Notes: generated from the letters alone by a model not told the origin. DNA of 45,785 nt from Phycisphaerae bacterium (GCA_018701395.1 JABIWU010000012.1:1-45785), one strand, 5' to 3'; shown: positions 17,872-26,152, numbered from the stretch's first letter. Program-made: numbers and translations.

Positions 17872-18210
17872 TTAGAGTATTGCTAGCAGACCAACAACAA
17901 CGGCAAAAAGGGCAACGCCCTCTACAAGTGCAGCAGTAATAATCATGTTGGTACCAATAGAGCCAGCCATTTCTGGTTGTCGTGCAATTGATTCAACTGC
18001 ACCACCACCAATTCGACCAATACCAACACCAGCACCAAGAGCGCCAATACCAGCAGCAAGACCACCACCGATACCCTTGAGACCACTACTACTTGCTTTT
18101 GCAAGTGCTATTGCGTCTTCAGACCCTTCGGCAGCCGCCTGAGCGGTGTCAACATCAAAAATCATTAGGCCTAGTGTGGCCAGAGCAGTGAAAGCAACAA
18201 GCTTTTTCAT
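17872..18210 (-). CDS. atpE: ATP synthase F0 subunit c
   Basis: The 112-residue protein is longer than the usual 75-90 because of an N-terminal signal-peptide-like segment (MKKLVAFTALATLGLMIF, then DTAQAAAEG). The rest is the classic two-helix hairpin: a Gly-rich first helix (GIGALGAGVGIGRIGGGAVESIARQPE) and a second with the ion-carrying Glu97 in ALVEGVALFAVVVG. The residue in the position of the Na+-ligand Gln in sodium-type c subunits is Ile, and Glu97 is followed by Gly rather than Ser/Thr. This points to proton coupling. GGAT seven bases before the ATG supports the start. Hairpins lie on both sides of the gene. Confidence 0.95.
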   Translation of the reverse strand: MKKLVAFTALATLGLMIFDVDTAQAAAEGSEDAIALAKASSSGLKGIGGGLAAGIGALGAGVGIGRIGGGAVESIARQPEMAGSIGTNMIITAALVEGVALFAVVVGLLAIL

Positions 18211-18246
18211 AAGTTCATCCAGTTCGTCAAAAAGTGACTATTTTGT

Positions 18247-18303
18247 AAGTGCCGTGGGAGCACTTGCGTTAAGAAAACATTCAAGGCCCATCCCACGCGG
18301 GCC
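18247..18303 (-). promoter_or_regulatory. Two hairpins between atpB and atpE
   Basis: The 98-base gap holds two perfect stems: GGCCC/GGGCC (18285-18289 with 18299-18303, loop nine) just after the atpB stop, and AAGTGC/GCACTT (18247-18252 with 18260-18265, loop seven) before atpE. Neither has a U-tract. They may protect or process the atpE message from its 5' side. Confidence 0.4.
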
Positions 18304-18308
18304 AAAGA

Positions 18309-19214
18309 TTAGTGAGTCGCTTCTGCGTGCGCCTCATGTTCATCGTGGTGAGACATTTGTCCAATAAATACCGCAGTTAGGAACATGAAAATAAACGCTT
18401 GCAAAAAAGCTACAAATAATTCAAGGAAACTAATACAAACGGCAGCAACAACGGACACCGCCTCAATGGAACCAGTAAGTAACCAGTTTTGGGTAGCGCT
18501 GAAAGCCATCATCCCAAACATAGTTAATACTGCGAGCATAGTGTGACCAGCAACCATATTTGCAAACAAACGTATGGCAAGCGCTGCTGGTTTGATAAAC
18601 ATCCCCATAAATTCAATAGGAAACATAATTGGAAGTAAGTACAGAGGCGCGCCACCTGTTAAGTGGTGAGCCCAGCCCCCAATTCCTAAGGATTTAAAGG
18701 CGTGGACTTGGATAACAAAGAATGAAACAATAGCGAGCCCAACGGTTACGCCAAGGTTACTTGTTGCAGTGCCGCCAAAGAAAGCCCAATCCATCTCACT
18801 GCTCTCTGTTATTTTTCCTGCTACTACTTGGATATCTGCAAATGGAATCATTCCAAGGATATTGCACACGAGGATGAAGAAAAATAGAGAGAGCAGATAT
18901 GGTAGAAATTTATTTGTATCGTGCCCAAGAACTGGCTGGATTACTTTGTCACGCATGTAAATCGTGATGACCTCGATAATTTGGGATAATCGACCTTTGG
19001 TTAGATATCTATCAGTTCCTTCGGATTCTTTTCCAATTGAAATACGTTTTGCAGCGCACCTTAAGACAATAAACGCAATAGTTGCGGCAATAATAAGCGA
19101 TGCCATATGCATGGTAAGCGCTGGCTTACCAAGGAGCGTGATATGCTCAGTCCCCGAAATCGGCTTGTCGAGGATGTGGTGAATCGGATTGTTGCTTGCA
19201 AGAAAAGGAAACAT
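18309..19214 (-). CDS. atpB: ATP synthase F0 subunit a
   Basis: The 301-residue membrane protein holds the essential Arg215 in ALAIRLFANMVAGH, facing the c-ring Glu. Other features are NILGMIPF near residue 118 and a His-rich C-terminal end (HHDEHEAHAEATH). Subunit a forms the half-channels for protons. The loop at about residues 130-150 (VAGKITESSEMDWAFFGG) is typical of the longer a subunits. It starts eight bases after the stop of the AtpI-like gene. The start ATG has no clear ribosome site. Confidence 0.96.
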   Translation of the reverse strand: MFPFLASNNPIHHILDKPISGTEHITLLGKPALTMHMASLIIAATIAFIVLRCAAKRISIGKESEGTDRYLTKGRLSQIIEVITIYMRDKVIQPVLGHDTNKFLPYLLSLFFFILVCNILGMIPFADIQVVAGKITESSEMDWAFFGGTATSNLGVTVGLAIVSFFVIQVHAFKSLGIGGWAHHLTGGAPLYLLPIMFPIEFMGMFIKPAALAIRLFANMVAGHTMLAVLTMFGMMAFSATQNWLLTGSIEAVSVVAAVCISFLELFVAFLQAFIFMFLTAVFIGQMSHHDEHEAHAEATH

Positions 19215-19222
19215 GAAGACTA

Positions 19223-19642
19223 CTACTCGTTATATAGTTTGCCGATTTTTAAGAGCATTGAGGAGAGAACTTTAGTCTCCGCAATAAGAAGAAAAACAGC
19301 GGTTAAAAGGAACGAAAACATCAATGAGCGAAGGCCAAATTGAGCCGTGTAGTATAACAAAGTGGAGCCACCAAGTGCGGCCAAGAATCGAACAAATGAG
19401 GCTGCTGACCAGAGGGTTGCAATGGTTGCGATTGGGCGCTTTTTATTGGGTGAAAATAGCACCAGTGCAAGGAGCGAAGTGACGAGGAGTATGCCTGCTT
19501 CAGCAGCACCTGCTGTGGCGTTTTCCATGCCGAACCCGCCTACGATTGCACCAAGCCACCAGAGGGCAGCAGCGAGAATCGTTGCACCGCACTGGGCAAG
19601 TGCTAGCGTGCGAAAGGAGAGGGATATTTCAGGGTTTATCAC
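19223..19642 (-). CDS. AtpI-like small membrane protein of the ATP synthase operon
   Basis: Four hydrophobic segments fill this 139-residue protein. Size, topology and position between atpZ and atpB match the AtpI family, which helps assemble the c-ring; sequence identity is too low by eye for more. The GTG start overlaps the preceding stop by four bases (GTGA), so translation is coupled to atpZ. It is probably a c-ring assembly factor, but a planctomycete-specific accessory subunit remains possible. Confidence 0.7.
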   Translation of the reverse strand: MINPEISLSFRTLALAQCGATILAAALWWLGAIVGGFGMENATAGAAEAGILLVTSLLALVLFSPNKKRPIATIATLWSAASFVRFLAALGGSTLLYYTAQFGLRSLMFSFLLTAVFLLIAETKVLSSMLLKIGKLYNE

Positions 19643-19872
19643 TGCTGCTCATCCTTGTGCACTGCTTTGAGCGCATCACGTATAAATTCAACCATTCCGT
19701 AAACGATTCCAAAGACTGCCCCAGAAACGATAAATAGTTTTTCATGTTCACTTTGCCCAAAAAACCAAGAAAGTAACCAGCCAATCAGGCCTCCAGCAAT
19801 AATCATCGATACAAAGGTAAAACCCATTGCTGAAAGTCGCCAAAGACGACGAGATTGTGTTTCGTTTGCCAT
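19639..19872 (-). CDS. atpZ: AtpZ-like F0F1 ATPase accessory protein
   Basis: The 77-residue protein (ATG at 19872; a TTG at 19914 would extend it by 14 but reads into a repeat-like region) has two membrane hairpin segments: LWRLSAMGFTFVSMIIAGGLIGWLLSWFFG (residues 10-39), then FIVSGAVFGIVYGMVEFIRDALK. This matches the AtpZ/AtpQ family, found at the head of many atp operons and proposed to act in Mg2+/Ca2+ transport or F0 assembly. It opens the operon. A TACAAT box ends six bases before the ATG, so the message may be leaderless. Confidence 0.8.
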   Translation of the reverse strand: MANETQSRRLWRLSAMGFTFVSMIIAGGLIGWLLSWFFGQSEHEKLFIVSGAVFGIVYGMVEFIRDALKAVHKDEQQ

Positions 19873-19885
19873 CGACACATTGTAC

Positions 19886-19938
19886 GGGACAGTCCCAAAT
19901 GGGGACAGACCCAAGTGCCATGGTTTGGAGACTGACCC
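19886..19938. repeat. Three copies of a GGGGACAGACCC-like 12-mer
   Basis: Related units occur at 19886-19896 (GGGACAGTCCC), 19901-19912 (GGGGACAGACCC) and 19927-19938 (GGAGACTGACCC). The first is nearly palindromic. They fill the divergent region between atpZ and nuoI. They may be operator sites or remnants of a REP-like repeat. Confidence 0.45.
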
Positions 19939-19954
19939 ATGAGGGCAGGCCCTT

Positions 19955-20530
19955 ATGTATAATTATCTGGCTATGGTTCAGGATATAGATTACATCATTG
20001 ACGTAACCCCCAAACCACTTAGCAGTTCCGACTATTTCTTCGTACCTGCAGCGTTACGAGGGCTTGGAACTACTTTGCGTCATTGCCTTGGCAATATGGG
20101 TCGCGGTGGTTCAAATAAAAAGAATATCTGGGTTGTTAAATATCCAGAAAATAAACGGGATGATCGCGATGTTTTAGACGGCGGGCAAGAAAGATCTACA
20201 TTCCGCGGTGTACACCGTTTGAACCGTGATATTGAAGGCCGAGTGAAATGCGTTGCATGCTTTATGTGTTCAACAGCCTGCCCAGCGAACTGTATCGAGA
20301 TTGTTGCTGGCGAAGCACCGTGGGAAGACCGAGAGAAATTTCCAGTTTCATTTACAATCGATGAATTGAAGTGTATCTTTTGCGGGATGTGCGAAGATGC
20401 GTGTCCATGTGATGCGATCGAGTTAACCCCACGTTATGAAATTGTTGGGCTGACTCGCGAAGAAATGATTTTTGATAAAGAACAGTTGTTAACGGTTTAC
20501 GACAAAACGGTCGAAGACAAACCCATGTAA
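19955..20530 (+). CDS. nuoI: NADH-quinone oxidoreductase subunit I
   Basis: The 191-residue protein carries two [4Fe-4S] binding motifs: Cys99, 102, 105 and 109 (CVACFMCSTACP) and Cys140, 143, 146 and 150 (CIFCGMCEDACP). The insert between them (GEAPWEDREKFPVSFTIDELK) and the upstream RSTFRGVHRLNRDIEGRVKC are typical for NuoI. NuoI passes electrons through clusters N6a and N6b in the peripheral arm of complex I. The ATG at 19955 has a CAGG site five bases upstream; ATG at 19973 is an alternative. No other nuo gene is present, so it sits apart from the main complex I cluster, divergent from the ATP synthase operon. Confidence 0.95.
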   Translation: MYNYLAMVQDIDYIIDVTPKPLSSSDYFFVPAALRGLGTTLRHCLGNMGRGGSNKKNIWVVKYPENKRDDRDVLDGGQERSTFRGVHRLNRDIEGRVKCVACFMCSTACPANCIEIVAGEAPWEDREKFPVSFTIDELKCIFCGMCEDACPCDAIELTPRYEIVGLTREEMIFDKEQLLTVYDKTVEDKPM

Positions 20531-20531
20531 T

Positions 20532-20909
20532 TTAAATAAGCGCATACGCTTCAAGTACAACGCTTGTGATGTACACCAAAAACAAAATGACAGCGAGGGC
20601 GAACATACACACTGTTAAATGTAATCGTTTTGTGGTCGTTCTCGAAAAATCATTTGGGTTTTGAGTCCATTCGAATACAACTATCTGGCCGCATTCGGGG
20701 CATTTATCCGAGCGTGTATTCATAAATGAAAGGTCATATCCGCAACTGCATTCCCAACCTTCTTCGACTCGAAAGGGAAATTGCAGTGCGCAAAAAATTA
20801 GAATAAACACAGAGGCAAAAAGTACGTAGATGAAATCGTACGCACATCCAATAATCAGCAATATGCAACTTATGAAGATTGTTAACGACGAAAAGAATTT
20901 ATTATTCAT
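20532..20909 (-). CDS. Small membrane protein with a zinc ribbon
   Basis: The 125-residue protein has two N-terminal membrane segments, a zinc ribbon (CSCGYDL near residue 53, then CPECG near 70), and one C-terminal segment. The CxCGYDL..CPxCG pair on a small membrane protein is very common in planctomycetes, with no known function. I start at the ATG at 20909, which overlaps the trkH stop in an ATGA arrangement; the ATG at 20921 would add four residues. It is the third gene of the potassium-uptake unit. It ends one base from the converging nuoI. Confidence 0.7.
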   Translation of the reverse strand: MNNKFFSSLTIFISCILLIIGCAYDFIYVLFASVFILIFCALQFPFRVEEGWECSCGYDLSFMNTRSDKCPECGQIVVFEWTQNPNDFSRTTTKRLHLTVCMFALAVILFLVYITSVVLEAYALI

Positions 20910-22450
20910 GCACTCCGCCAAAAGCGGGGTGTTATCAAGACGAGCACTGCAAATACTTCAAGTCGTCCAATTGCCATTAATACGCAAAACATTAATTTAG
21001 AAGCATCACTGAACCAACTGTAATTTTCGATTGCCCCAACTTTTGCAAGCCCTGGGCCAACCGTACAAATTGTTGCGATCGAAGCTGTTGCGGCAGTAGT
21101 AATCGTACACTCTGGATTACCAGATTCAAACAACATAATTGCACCAGAGCCAACGGCGAAGAGAATGAGAATGCCTAAAACATAGGTGATAGTTGCAAGT
21201 TTTAATTCTGGGTCAATAGCGGATTTTCCAACTTTAAGTGGTCGAACCACATGTGGCCTGAACGAACGCTCCAATTCGCTGAACATGACTTTGAAAGCGA
21301 TCCAAACTCGAATTACTTTAATTCCGCCACCGGTAGATCCAGCGCAACCGCCTACAAACATTAATAGCAATAGGACGGCCTTTGCAGCGAATGGCCAAGT
21401 GTCAAAATTAGACGTTGCGTACCCTGTGGTTGTTTGTTGTGAGACAACTTCAAAAATTCCAGATGTAACCGCATCACCAACGGTAAGTGGTTGTGCGACA
21501 TCGGTCGTAGACAATAATGGTTGTCCGCTTCCAAGCAATGAGAAAACGACTACGATTGATCCTGCGGTGAGCAAGAAAATATAAAACCTGAATTCGACAT
21601 CAGACCAAATAATTTTTAATTTGCCTTTGACTGCGGCGTAGTACAAACCAAAGTTAGCGCCAGCGAGAACCATAAACACAATTGTAATTATGTCAATAGT
21701 TCTAGAATTGTAAGCACCAATGCTTGCGTTCTGAGTACTGAAGCCACCAGTTGCCAGCGTAGTTAGAGCGTGGTTGCTCGCGTCAAACCAAGTCATACCA
21801 GCCAACCAGTAAGCAATAATCTCAACTATTGTTAAGCAAAGATAAATTAACCAGAGAATCCGAGCGGTCTCGCGAATGTGGGGCCGAACACCTTCGGGCT
21901 CTGGTCCTGGAGCTTCAACGCGGAATAGTTTTTTACCGCCTGCGCCCAGGCTTGGAAGGACAGCAACAAAGAGCACAACGATTCCCAACCCGCCAAGCCA
22001 CTGAATCATCGAACGCCAAAAAAGCAATGGGGCTGGCACAGTGGAAATGTCAGTGAGAATGGTTGCACCTGTAGTAGTCAAACCACTCATCGCCTCGAAG
22101 AAACAATTCACGATGGATCTAAACGGATGGTTTTCGTCGCTTGATGATCTGGCCCAAATAAGAAACGGAAGGGCGGATACAACTGCGCCAACAAGCCAGC
22201 TAGTCGAGACGAGAAGCAACGCCTCCCGCCTGCCCATAGATCCAGTTCCTTGTTGGTTCTTGCTCTTGCTACCAAAGATAAATAAAACTAATCCAAGGAA
22301 AACACAAATTGCAGTTGACCAAAGTAATGAAAAAACAGATTTATCTACAAAACTTATTGCAAAACCCGACCATGCCCAAATGCAAAGTAATACCGCGCTG
22401 AGAACTAATACAAGCAATCCAAGTTGTCGAACTATCAATCGGTAATTCAT
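20906..22450 (-). CDS. trkH: Trk potassium uptake protein, channel subunit TrkH
   Basis: The 514-residue membrane protein has the four-fold pore repeat of TrkH/TrkG. The selectivity-loop motifs are visible in order: TTTGATIL (near residue 125), LATGGFST (near 230), QTTTGYATS (near 338) and TICTVGPGL (near 455). SMIQWLGGLGIVVL precedes repeat 2. It moves K+ inward, gated by TrkA nucleotide-binding domains. It lies three bases after trkA, so the two are cotranslated. Confidence 0.96.
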   Translation of the reverse strand: MNYRLIVRQLGLLVLVLSAVLLCIWAWSGFAISFVDKSVFSLLWSTAICVFLGLVLFIFGSKSKNQQGTGSMGRREALLLVSTSWLVGAVVSALPFLIWARSSSDENHPFRSIVNCFFEAMSGLTTTGATILTDISTVPAPLLFWRSMIQWLGGLGIVVLFVAVLPSLGAGGKKLFRVEAPGPEPEGVRPHIRETARILWLIYLCLTIVEIIAYWLAGMTWFDASNHALTTLATGGFSTQNASIGAYNSRTIDIITIVFMVLAGANFGLYYAAVKGKLKIIWSDVEFRFYIFLLTAGSIVVVFSLLGSGQPLLSTTDVAQPLTVGDAVTSGIFEVVSQQTTTGYATSNFDTWPFAAKAVLLLLMFVGGCAGSTGGGIKVIRVWIAFKVMFSELERSFRPHVVRPLKVGKSAIDPELKLATITYVLGILILFAVGSGAIMLFESGNPECTITTAATASIATICTVGPGLAKVGAIENYSWFSDASKLMFCVLMAIGRLEVFAVLVLITPRFWRSA

Positions 22451-22453
22451 CTG

Positions 22454-23794
22454 CTATTTCACAGCGAAGAGAGTTCGAAGTTCATCCAAAAATTCTTCTC
22501 GGACAACAACAAAGACTACGTCGCGCTCCTCTAAAATTTCTTGTGCACTGGGTACTGCGCCAGTATGTTCGTCGTGTTCTAGAACGATGACCATGCAGTT
22601 TGGCATGAGTTGTAATTCCGAAAGTGGCTTCCCAATAACAGGAGCATTTTTCCCAACCCTGACTCTATATATTGCCATTTCATCACCCTCTAATGAGGCA
22701 ATTTTAGTCAGAGGTTTGCGCTGAAGTCGTTTTTGAATTTCTTCAATAGCTAATTCACTTGGGCTAAAAGTATGTGTAAGGCCCATTGCTTTGACAAATG
22801 GGGCATAATCTTTACGAGAAACAACAGGGTAGGTTTCTTTAACCCCAAGACCAGCCGCCCAAGCACAACTAAGAATGTTATGTTCGTCATTCGTTAGGGC
22901 GACAAATGCATCGGCCTTTTCTATGTGTTCATCTGTAAAGACATTTGGATCTGTTGGGTCAGCTTGAATCACAGTAACCCATGGCAATTTTTCAGCAAGT
23001 TCGTTTGCTCGTTCAACATCAGTTTCAAATAAACGAATCGAAAAGCCACGGTTTTCTAATGCTCGGCAAAGCCAAACTGCGACAGGGGAACCGCCCATGA
23101 TGACAACGCTTCTTCGGCCAGAATCTTTTGTCCTGAATACTAGGCGCGCGTCGTGAAACACATCGGTGTTTGCAACGAGAAGTATATCGTCTCCAACGTC
23201 CACAGTGCTTATGCCACTTGGTAAATACGTCATCCCTTCTCGTGTGATGGCAGCAAGCCGAGCACCGCCGGGCAATTTGACGTCTGAAAGGTGCCTCCCA
23301 ATTCCAGAAGCACCTTTTGTAACTTCAAATTGTTGCACCTCGATTGTGTGCCCAACAAGTCGTTCAACTTTCATAGCAGCAGGATTTCGAAGGTGGGAAG
23401 CAATCGCCCTTGCCGTGGAAAAAGCAGGGCAGATTAAACTGTCGATTGAAAATATTTTTGAATAATCAAGGATATCTCTGTTGAGATACGTGCTGTGCGT
23501 AATCATTGCAAATGTACGGTCAGCGCCTAAATACGCTGCAGTCGATGCACATAATAAATTCACTTCATCCACTTCGGTTGCAGCGATAACGACATCAGCA
23601 TCATCAACACCCGCCGTTACTAGATTTTTAGCAGCTCCTGGTTCGCCTAAAAGTGTTGCGACATCGAGCGAGTCTGCAAGTACGTCTAGAGTTGACTGAC
23701 TTTCGTCAATCACGGTTACATTTGCACCATCGGCGGCTAGGATTTCTGCTGCGTGGGTGCCAGTTTTGCTGGCGCCACAAATAATTATGTTCAT
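22454..23794 (-). CDS. trkA: Trk system potassium uptake protein TrkA
   Basis: The 446-residue protein has two RCK units, each an NAD-binding Rossmann domain and an RCK-C domain. The first begins MNIIICGASKTGTHAAEIL. The second has VVIMGGSPVAVWLCRALE (near residue 230), where the glycine-rich loop is relaxed. The ATG at 23794 is preceded by GGAGG seven bases upstream, which beats the longer ATG at 23854. TrkA binds NAD(H) and ATP and controls the TrkH channel. It heads the trkA-trkH-zinc-ribbon unit. The upstream intergenic region is shared with the HU gene in the opposite direction. Confidence 0.96.
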   Translation of the reverse strand: MNIIICGASKTGTHAAEILAADGANVTVIDESQSTLDVLADSLDVATLLGEPGAAKNLVTAGVDDADVVIAATEVDEVNLLCASTAAYLGADRTFAMITHSTYLNRDILDYSKIFSIDSLICPAFSTARAIASHLRNPAAMKVERLVGHTIEVQQFEVTKGASGIGRHLSDVKLPGGARLAAITREGMTYLPSGISTVDVGDDILLVANTDVFHDARLVFRTKDSGRRSVVIMGGSPVAVWLCRALENRGFSIRLFETDVERANELAEKLPWVTVIQADPTDPNVFTDEHIEKADAFVALTNDEHNILSCAWAAGLGVKETYPVVSRKDYAPFVKAMGLTHTFSPSELAIEEIQKRLQRKPLTKIASLEGDEMAIYRVRVGKNAPVIGKPLSELQLMPNCMVIVLEHDEHTGAVPSAQEILEERDVVFVVVREEFLDELRTLFAVK

Positions 23795-23925
23795 GGGTAC
23801 TCCTCCATTCATCATCCCAAATGGTTGGGCGGGAATGATACTATCAAAACACAAAAAACCAAGAAAATTACCTTAATTATATAAAAAATACCCATAATTA
23901 ACTTAAAAAAGGTCATCTAAGTTTA

Positions 23926-23952
23926 TGCATATTGAATATACGAAAGTATGCA
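23926..23952. promoter_or_regulatory. Inverted repeat TGCATA-N15-TATGCA in the trkA/HU divergent region
   Basis: Exact 6-base inverted half sites lie at 23926-23931 and 23947-23952 in an A+T-rich stretch between trkA and the HU gene. The spacing could suit a dimeric regulator. No -35/-10 pair is convincing. Confidence 0.25.
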
Positions 23953-24200
23953 AGCAATGAAGAGATCCTTAGGATTGAAAGATTTCGACAGGATTTTTTC
24001 ACAGAGTACGGAAAAGCTTCTTGACGGTAGCGTTCAAACTTACCATACTGAAGAAGGTGGATTCAGTATTGCACAGGCGCGTTGCCGTCAGCCGCTGTTG
24101 TTTCCACACTTAGAAGAAGAGAGTGACCGATGCTGGAGGGAGAGCCCAGCAGAAGAAGTCTAGCTCCAAGACACGTTCGAAAGAACAGAAAGTTTGGAAG
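23953..24200 (+). other. Upstream region of the HU gene
   Basis: The stretch before the HU start is free of an assured gene. It contains a perfect 8-bp hairpin, ATACTGAA/TTCAGTAT (24045-24052 with 24062-24069, loop GAAGGTGGA). It also holds an open frame of 71 codons (23948-24163) with no ribosome site or recognisable motif. The hairpin loop carries an AAGGTGG that resembles a ribosome-binding site. This may be a leader that regulates the HU gene, or a small protein; I cannot decide. Confidence 0.3.
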
Positions 24201-24575
24201 ATGCAAACAATTACCAAGAAAGTGCTTATAGATTTAATTTCGGTGAATACAAAATATAAAAAAGCAGACGTTGGTAAGATAATGAATCTTGTTTTAGACT
24301 CGATTGTAATAGAACTTGGAAAAGGGAATAGGATTGAACTTCGCAACTTTGGTGTTTTTGAAAGTACGATGCGAGCATCGAGAAAAGCGCAAAACCCAAA
24401 AACGCTTGAGCCTGTTCAAGTGCCAGCTAAACGCGTCGTTAAATTCAAGCCAGGCAAAGTGATGAAATGTAAAGTTGAGCAGTCCGCAGTTGGTAACCAG
24501 GGTGCAACAATAGCTATGGAAATGCCCGTTGTTGAAACGCCAACAGTTGTAGCTAAAGAGCCAGTCGCTGTCTAA
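24201..24575 (+). CDS. HU/IHF-family DNA-binding protein
   Basis: The 124-residue protein starts MQTITKKVLIDLIS, as the family does, and keeps the helical dimerisation region and GNRIELRNFGVFES, the base of the DNA-binding arm. The arm (ASRKAQNPKTLEPVQVPAKRVVKFKPGK) includes the intercalating Pro region NPKT. A 30-residue tail beyond the usual end (EQSAVGNQGATIAMEMPVV..) is extra. In frame upstream, a GTG at 24123 would add 26 residues rich in Lys, Ser and Gln. Such a basic extension occurs in some nucleoid proteins, so the longer form remains possible. It bends DNA and compacts the nucleoid. It lies 74 bases before dnaB, so the two may be cotranscribed. Confidence 0.88.
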   Translation: MQTITKKVLIDLISVNTKYKKADVGKIMNLVLDSIVIELGKGNRIELRNFGVFESTMRASRKAQNPKTLEPVQVPAKRVVKFKPGKVMKCKVEQSAVGNQGATIAMEMPVVETPTVVAKEPVAV

Positions 24576-24649
24576 ATTGGTTATACATGGTGGATGACTT
24601 GTCGTTAATTCTCACGCCATAAAAAATAATAGTAAGGTACTGCTCAAGG

Positions 24650-26140
24650 ATGGGCAACGAAACAACACAATCAAATCACGGAATGCAAGGTGCTAAACCT
24701 CAAACAATTACTCGTTTGATGGACGCTATGCCACCACACGCACTTGAAGCAGAAGAAAGTTTGCTCGGCGCAATTGTTATTGACCCATCGGTATTGAATG
24801 ATGTTCAACTGATTCTTCGTGGAAGCGATGACTTTTTTAAGAAGGCAAACGGCACAATTTACTCGTTGATGGCGGAATTGTACGACAGGTTCGAGACAGT
24901 CGACCTTGTTCAACTGCAGCAAGTTGCAAAAGATAGAGATGTTTTAGAAGCCGTTGGTGGCGTTGAATATTTGATTAAGGTCGCCCATGCAGTGCCGAGT
25001 GCCGCGAGTGCCTCACACTATGCACGTTTGGTACGGGATAAATCGACGGTTCGTCAGTTAATTGCTGCTGCTGGTGAAATACTGCACGATGCGTATACAA
25101 ATCCTGAAGATCCCGTTGAAATTGTAAACGACGCTGAACGCCGAATTTTTAGTATTGCTCAACAGTCCGAACATCGACATGCAGAACAACTCGATGATTT
25201 GTTAAACGATGCAATTAGGCAACTCGAGGAAAACGATGGCAGAGTTATCACAGGTGTTTCGACTGGATACTCAAGCTTAGATGAACGAACAAGCGGTCTA
25301 CAAAGTGGCGAAATGGTCATCATTGCAGCTCGCCCTTCAATGGGTAAAACTGCGCTTGCGTTGAACATTGCGGAGAACATGGTTATGCGCGATGTGCCTG
25401 TTGCTCTGTTTAGTCTTGAAATGAGTAGAGAACAGCTTGTCCAACGACTTCTAAGCTCGCGTGCCTCAGTTTCGGGGCACAACATTCGCCGAAATTTGCT
25501 AAGCGATAGAGATATGGCAGCAATCATTCAAGCAGCCGACGACTTAATGAAACGACCGCTGTATATTGATGACACTCCAAGTTTATCCATCACGCAGTTA
25601 CGAGCGAAGGCACGACGCTTAAAACAACAGCACGATGTCGGTGTCATCATTATTGATTATTTACAATTGATGACAAGTGGAAAGCGAGCTGAGTCAAGAC
25701 AGCAAGAGGTAAGTGAGATTAGTCGTGGCGTGAAAGCACTTGCGCGAGAATTAAGTGTGCCGGTTGTTTGTCTGAGCCAACTGAACCGTGCCGCGGAACA
25801 ACGCGAAGGGCACCGTCCTCGCATGAGTGACTTGAGAGAGTCTGGATCGATTGAGCAAGATGCTGACGTTGTCGCGATGTTGCATCGTGAAGCGTATTAC
25901 CACATTAGCGATCCATCTTGGTTAGAGGCAAATCCAGAAAAAGAAAATATGGCAGAGTTAATTATTGCTAAACAAAGAAATGGGCCAACTGGATCCGTCA
26001 AATTAACTTGGGACAATACTTGCACACGTTTCCATGATTGGACAGATATCACGCCACCAAGCGGTTCTGGTATGGCAGCCGTAATTTCAAGTGGCGACGA
26101 CCCGTTTTCAAATGATACTTTTGATGACCTTGCGATTTAA
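24650..26140 (+). CDS. dnaB: Replicative DNA helicase DnaB
   Basis: The 496-residue protein has the N-terminal DnaB domain (AEESLLGAIVIDP, about residues 34-46). The RecA-like helicase domain carries Walker A ARPSMGKT (227-234). Downstream are LFSLEMSREQLVQRL, VGVIIIDYLQLM (Walker B) and QLNRAAEQREGHRPRMSDLRESGSIEQDADVV (H4 and the arginine-finger region). No intein is present. DnaB unwinds the fork as a hexamer on the lagging strand. Its neighbour is the HU gene 74 bases upstream. Confidence 0.98.
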   Translation: MGNETTQSNHGMQGAKPQTITRLMDAMPPHALEAEESLLGAIVIDPSVLNDVQLILRGSDDFFKKANGTIYSLMAELYDRFETVDLVQLQQVAKDRDVLEAVGGVEYLIKVAHAVPSAASASHYARLVRDKSTVRQLIAAAGEILHDAYTNPEDPVEIVNDAERRIFSIAQQSEHRHAEQLDDLLNDAIRQLEENDGRVITGVSTGYSSLDERTSGLQSGEMVIIAARPSMGKTALALNIAENMVMRDVPVALFSLEMSREQLVQRLLSSRASVSGHNIRRNLLSDRDMAAIIQAADDLMKRPLYIDDTPSLSITQLRAKARRLKQQHDVGVIIIDYLQLMTSGKRAESRQQEVSEISRGVKALARELSVPVVCLSQLNRAAEQREGHRPRMSDLRESGSIEQDADVVAMLHREAYYHISDPSWLEANPEKENMAELIIAKQRNGPTGSVKLTWDNTCTRFHDWTDITPPSGSGMAAVISSGDDPFSNDTFDDLAI

Positions 26141-26152
26141 GTGCATCGCTTT

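Noticed and set aside
23948-24163. Open frame of 71 codons upstream of the HU gene
   Set aside because: It has no ribosome site, no recognisable motif, and a hairpin inside it. It would also end within the possible N-terminal extension of the HU frame. I describe the region as leader instead.
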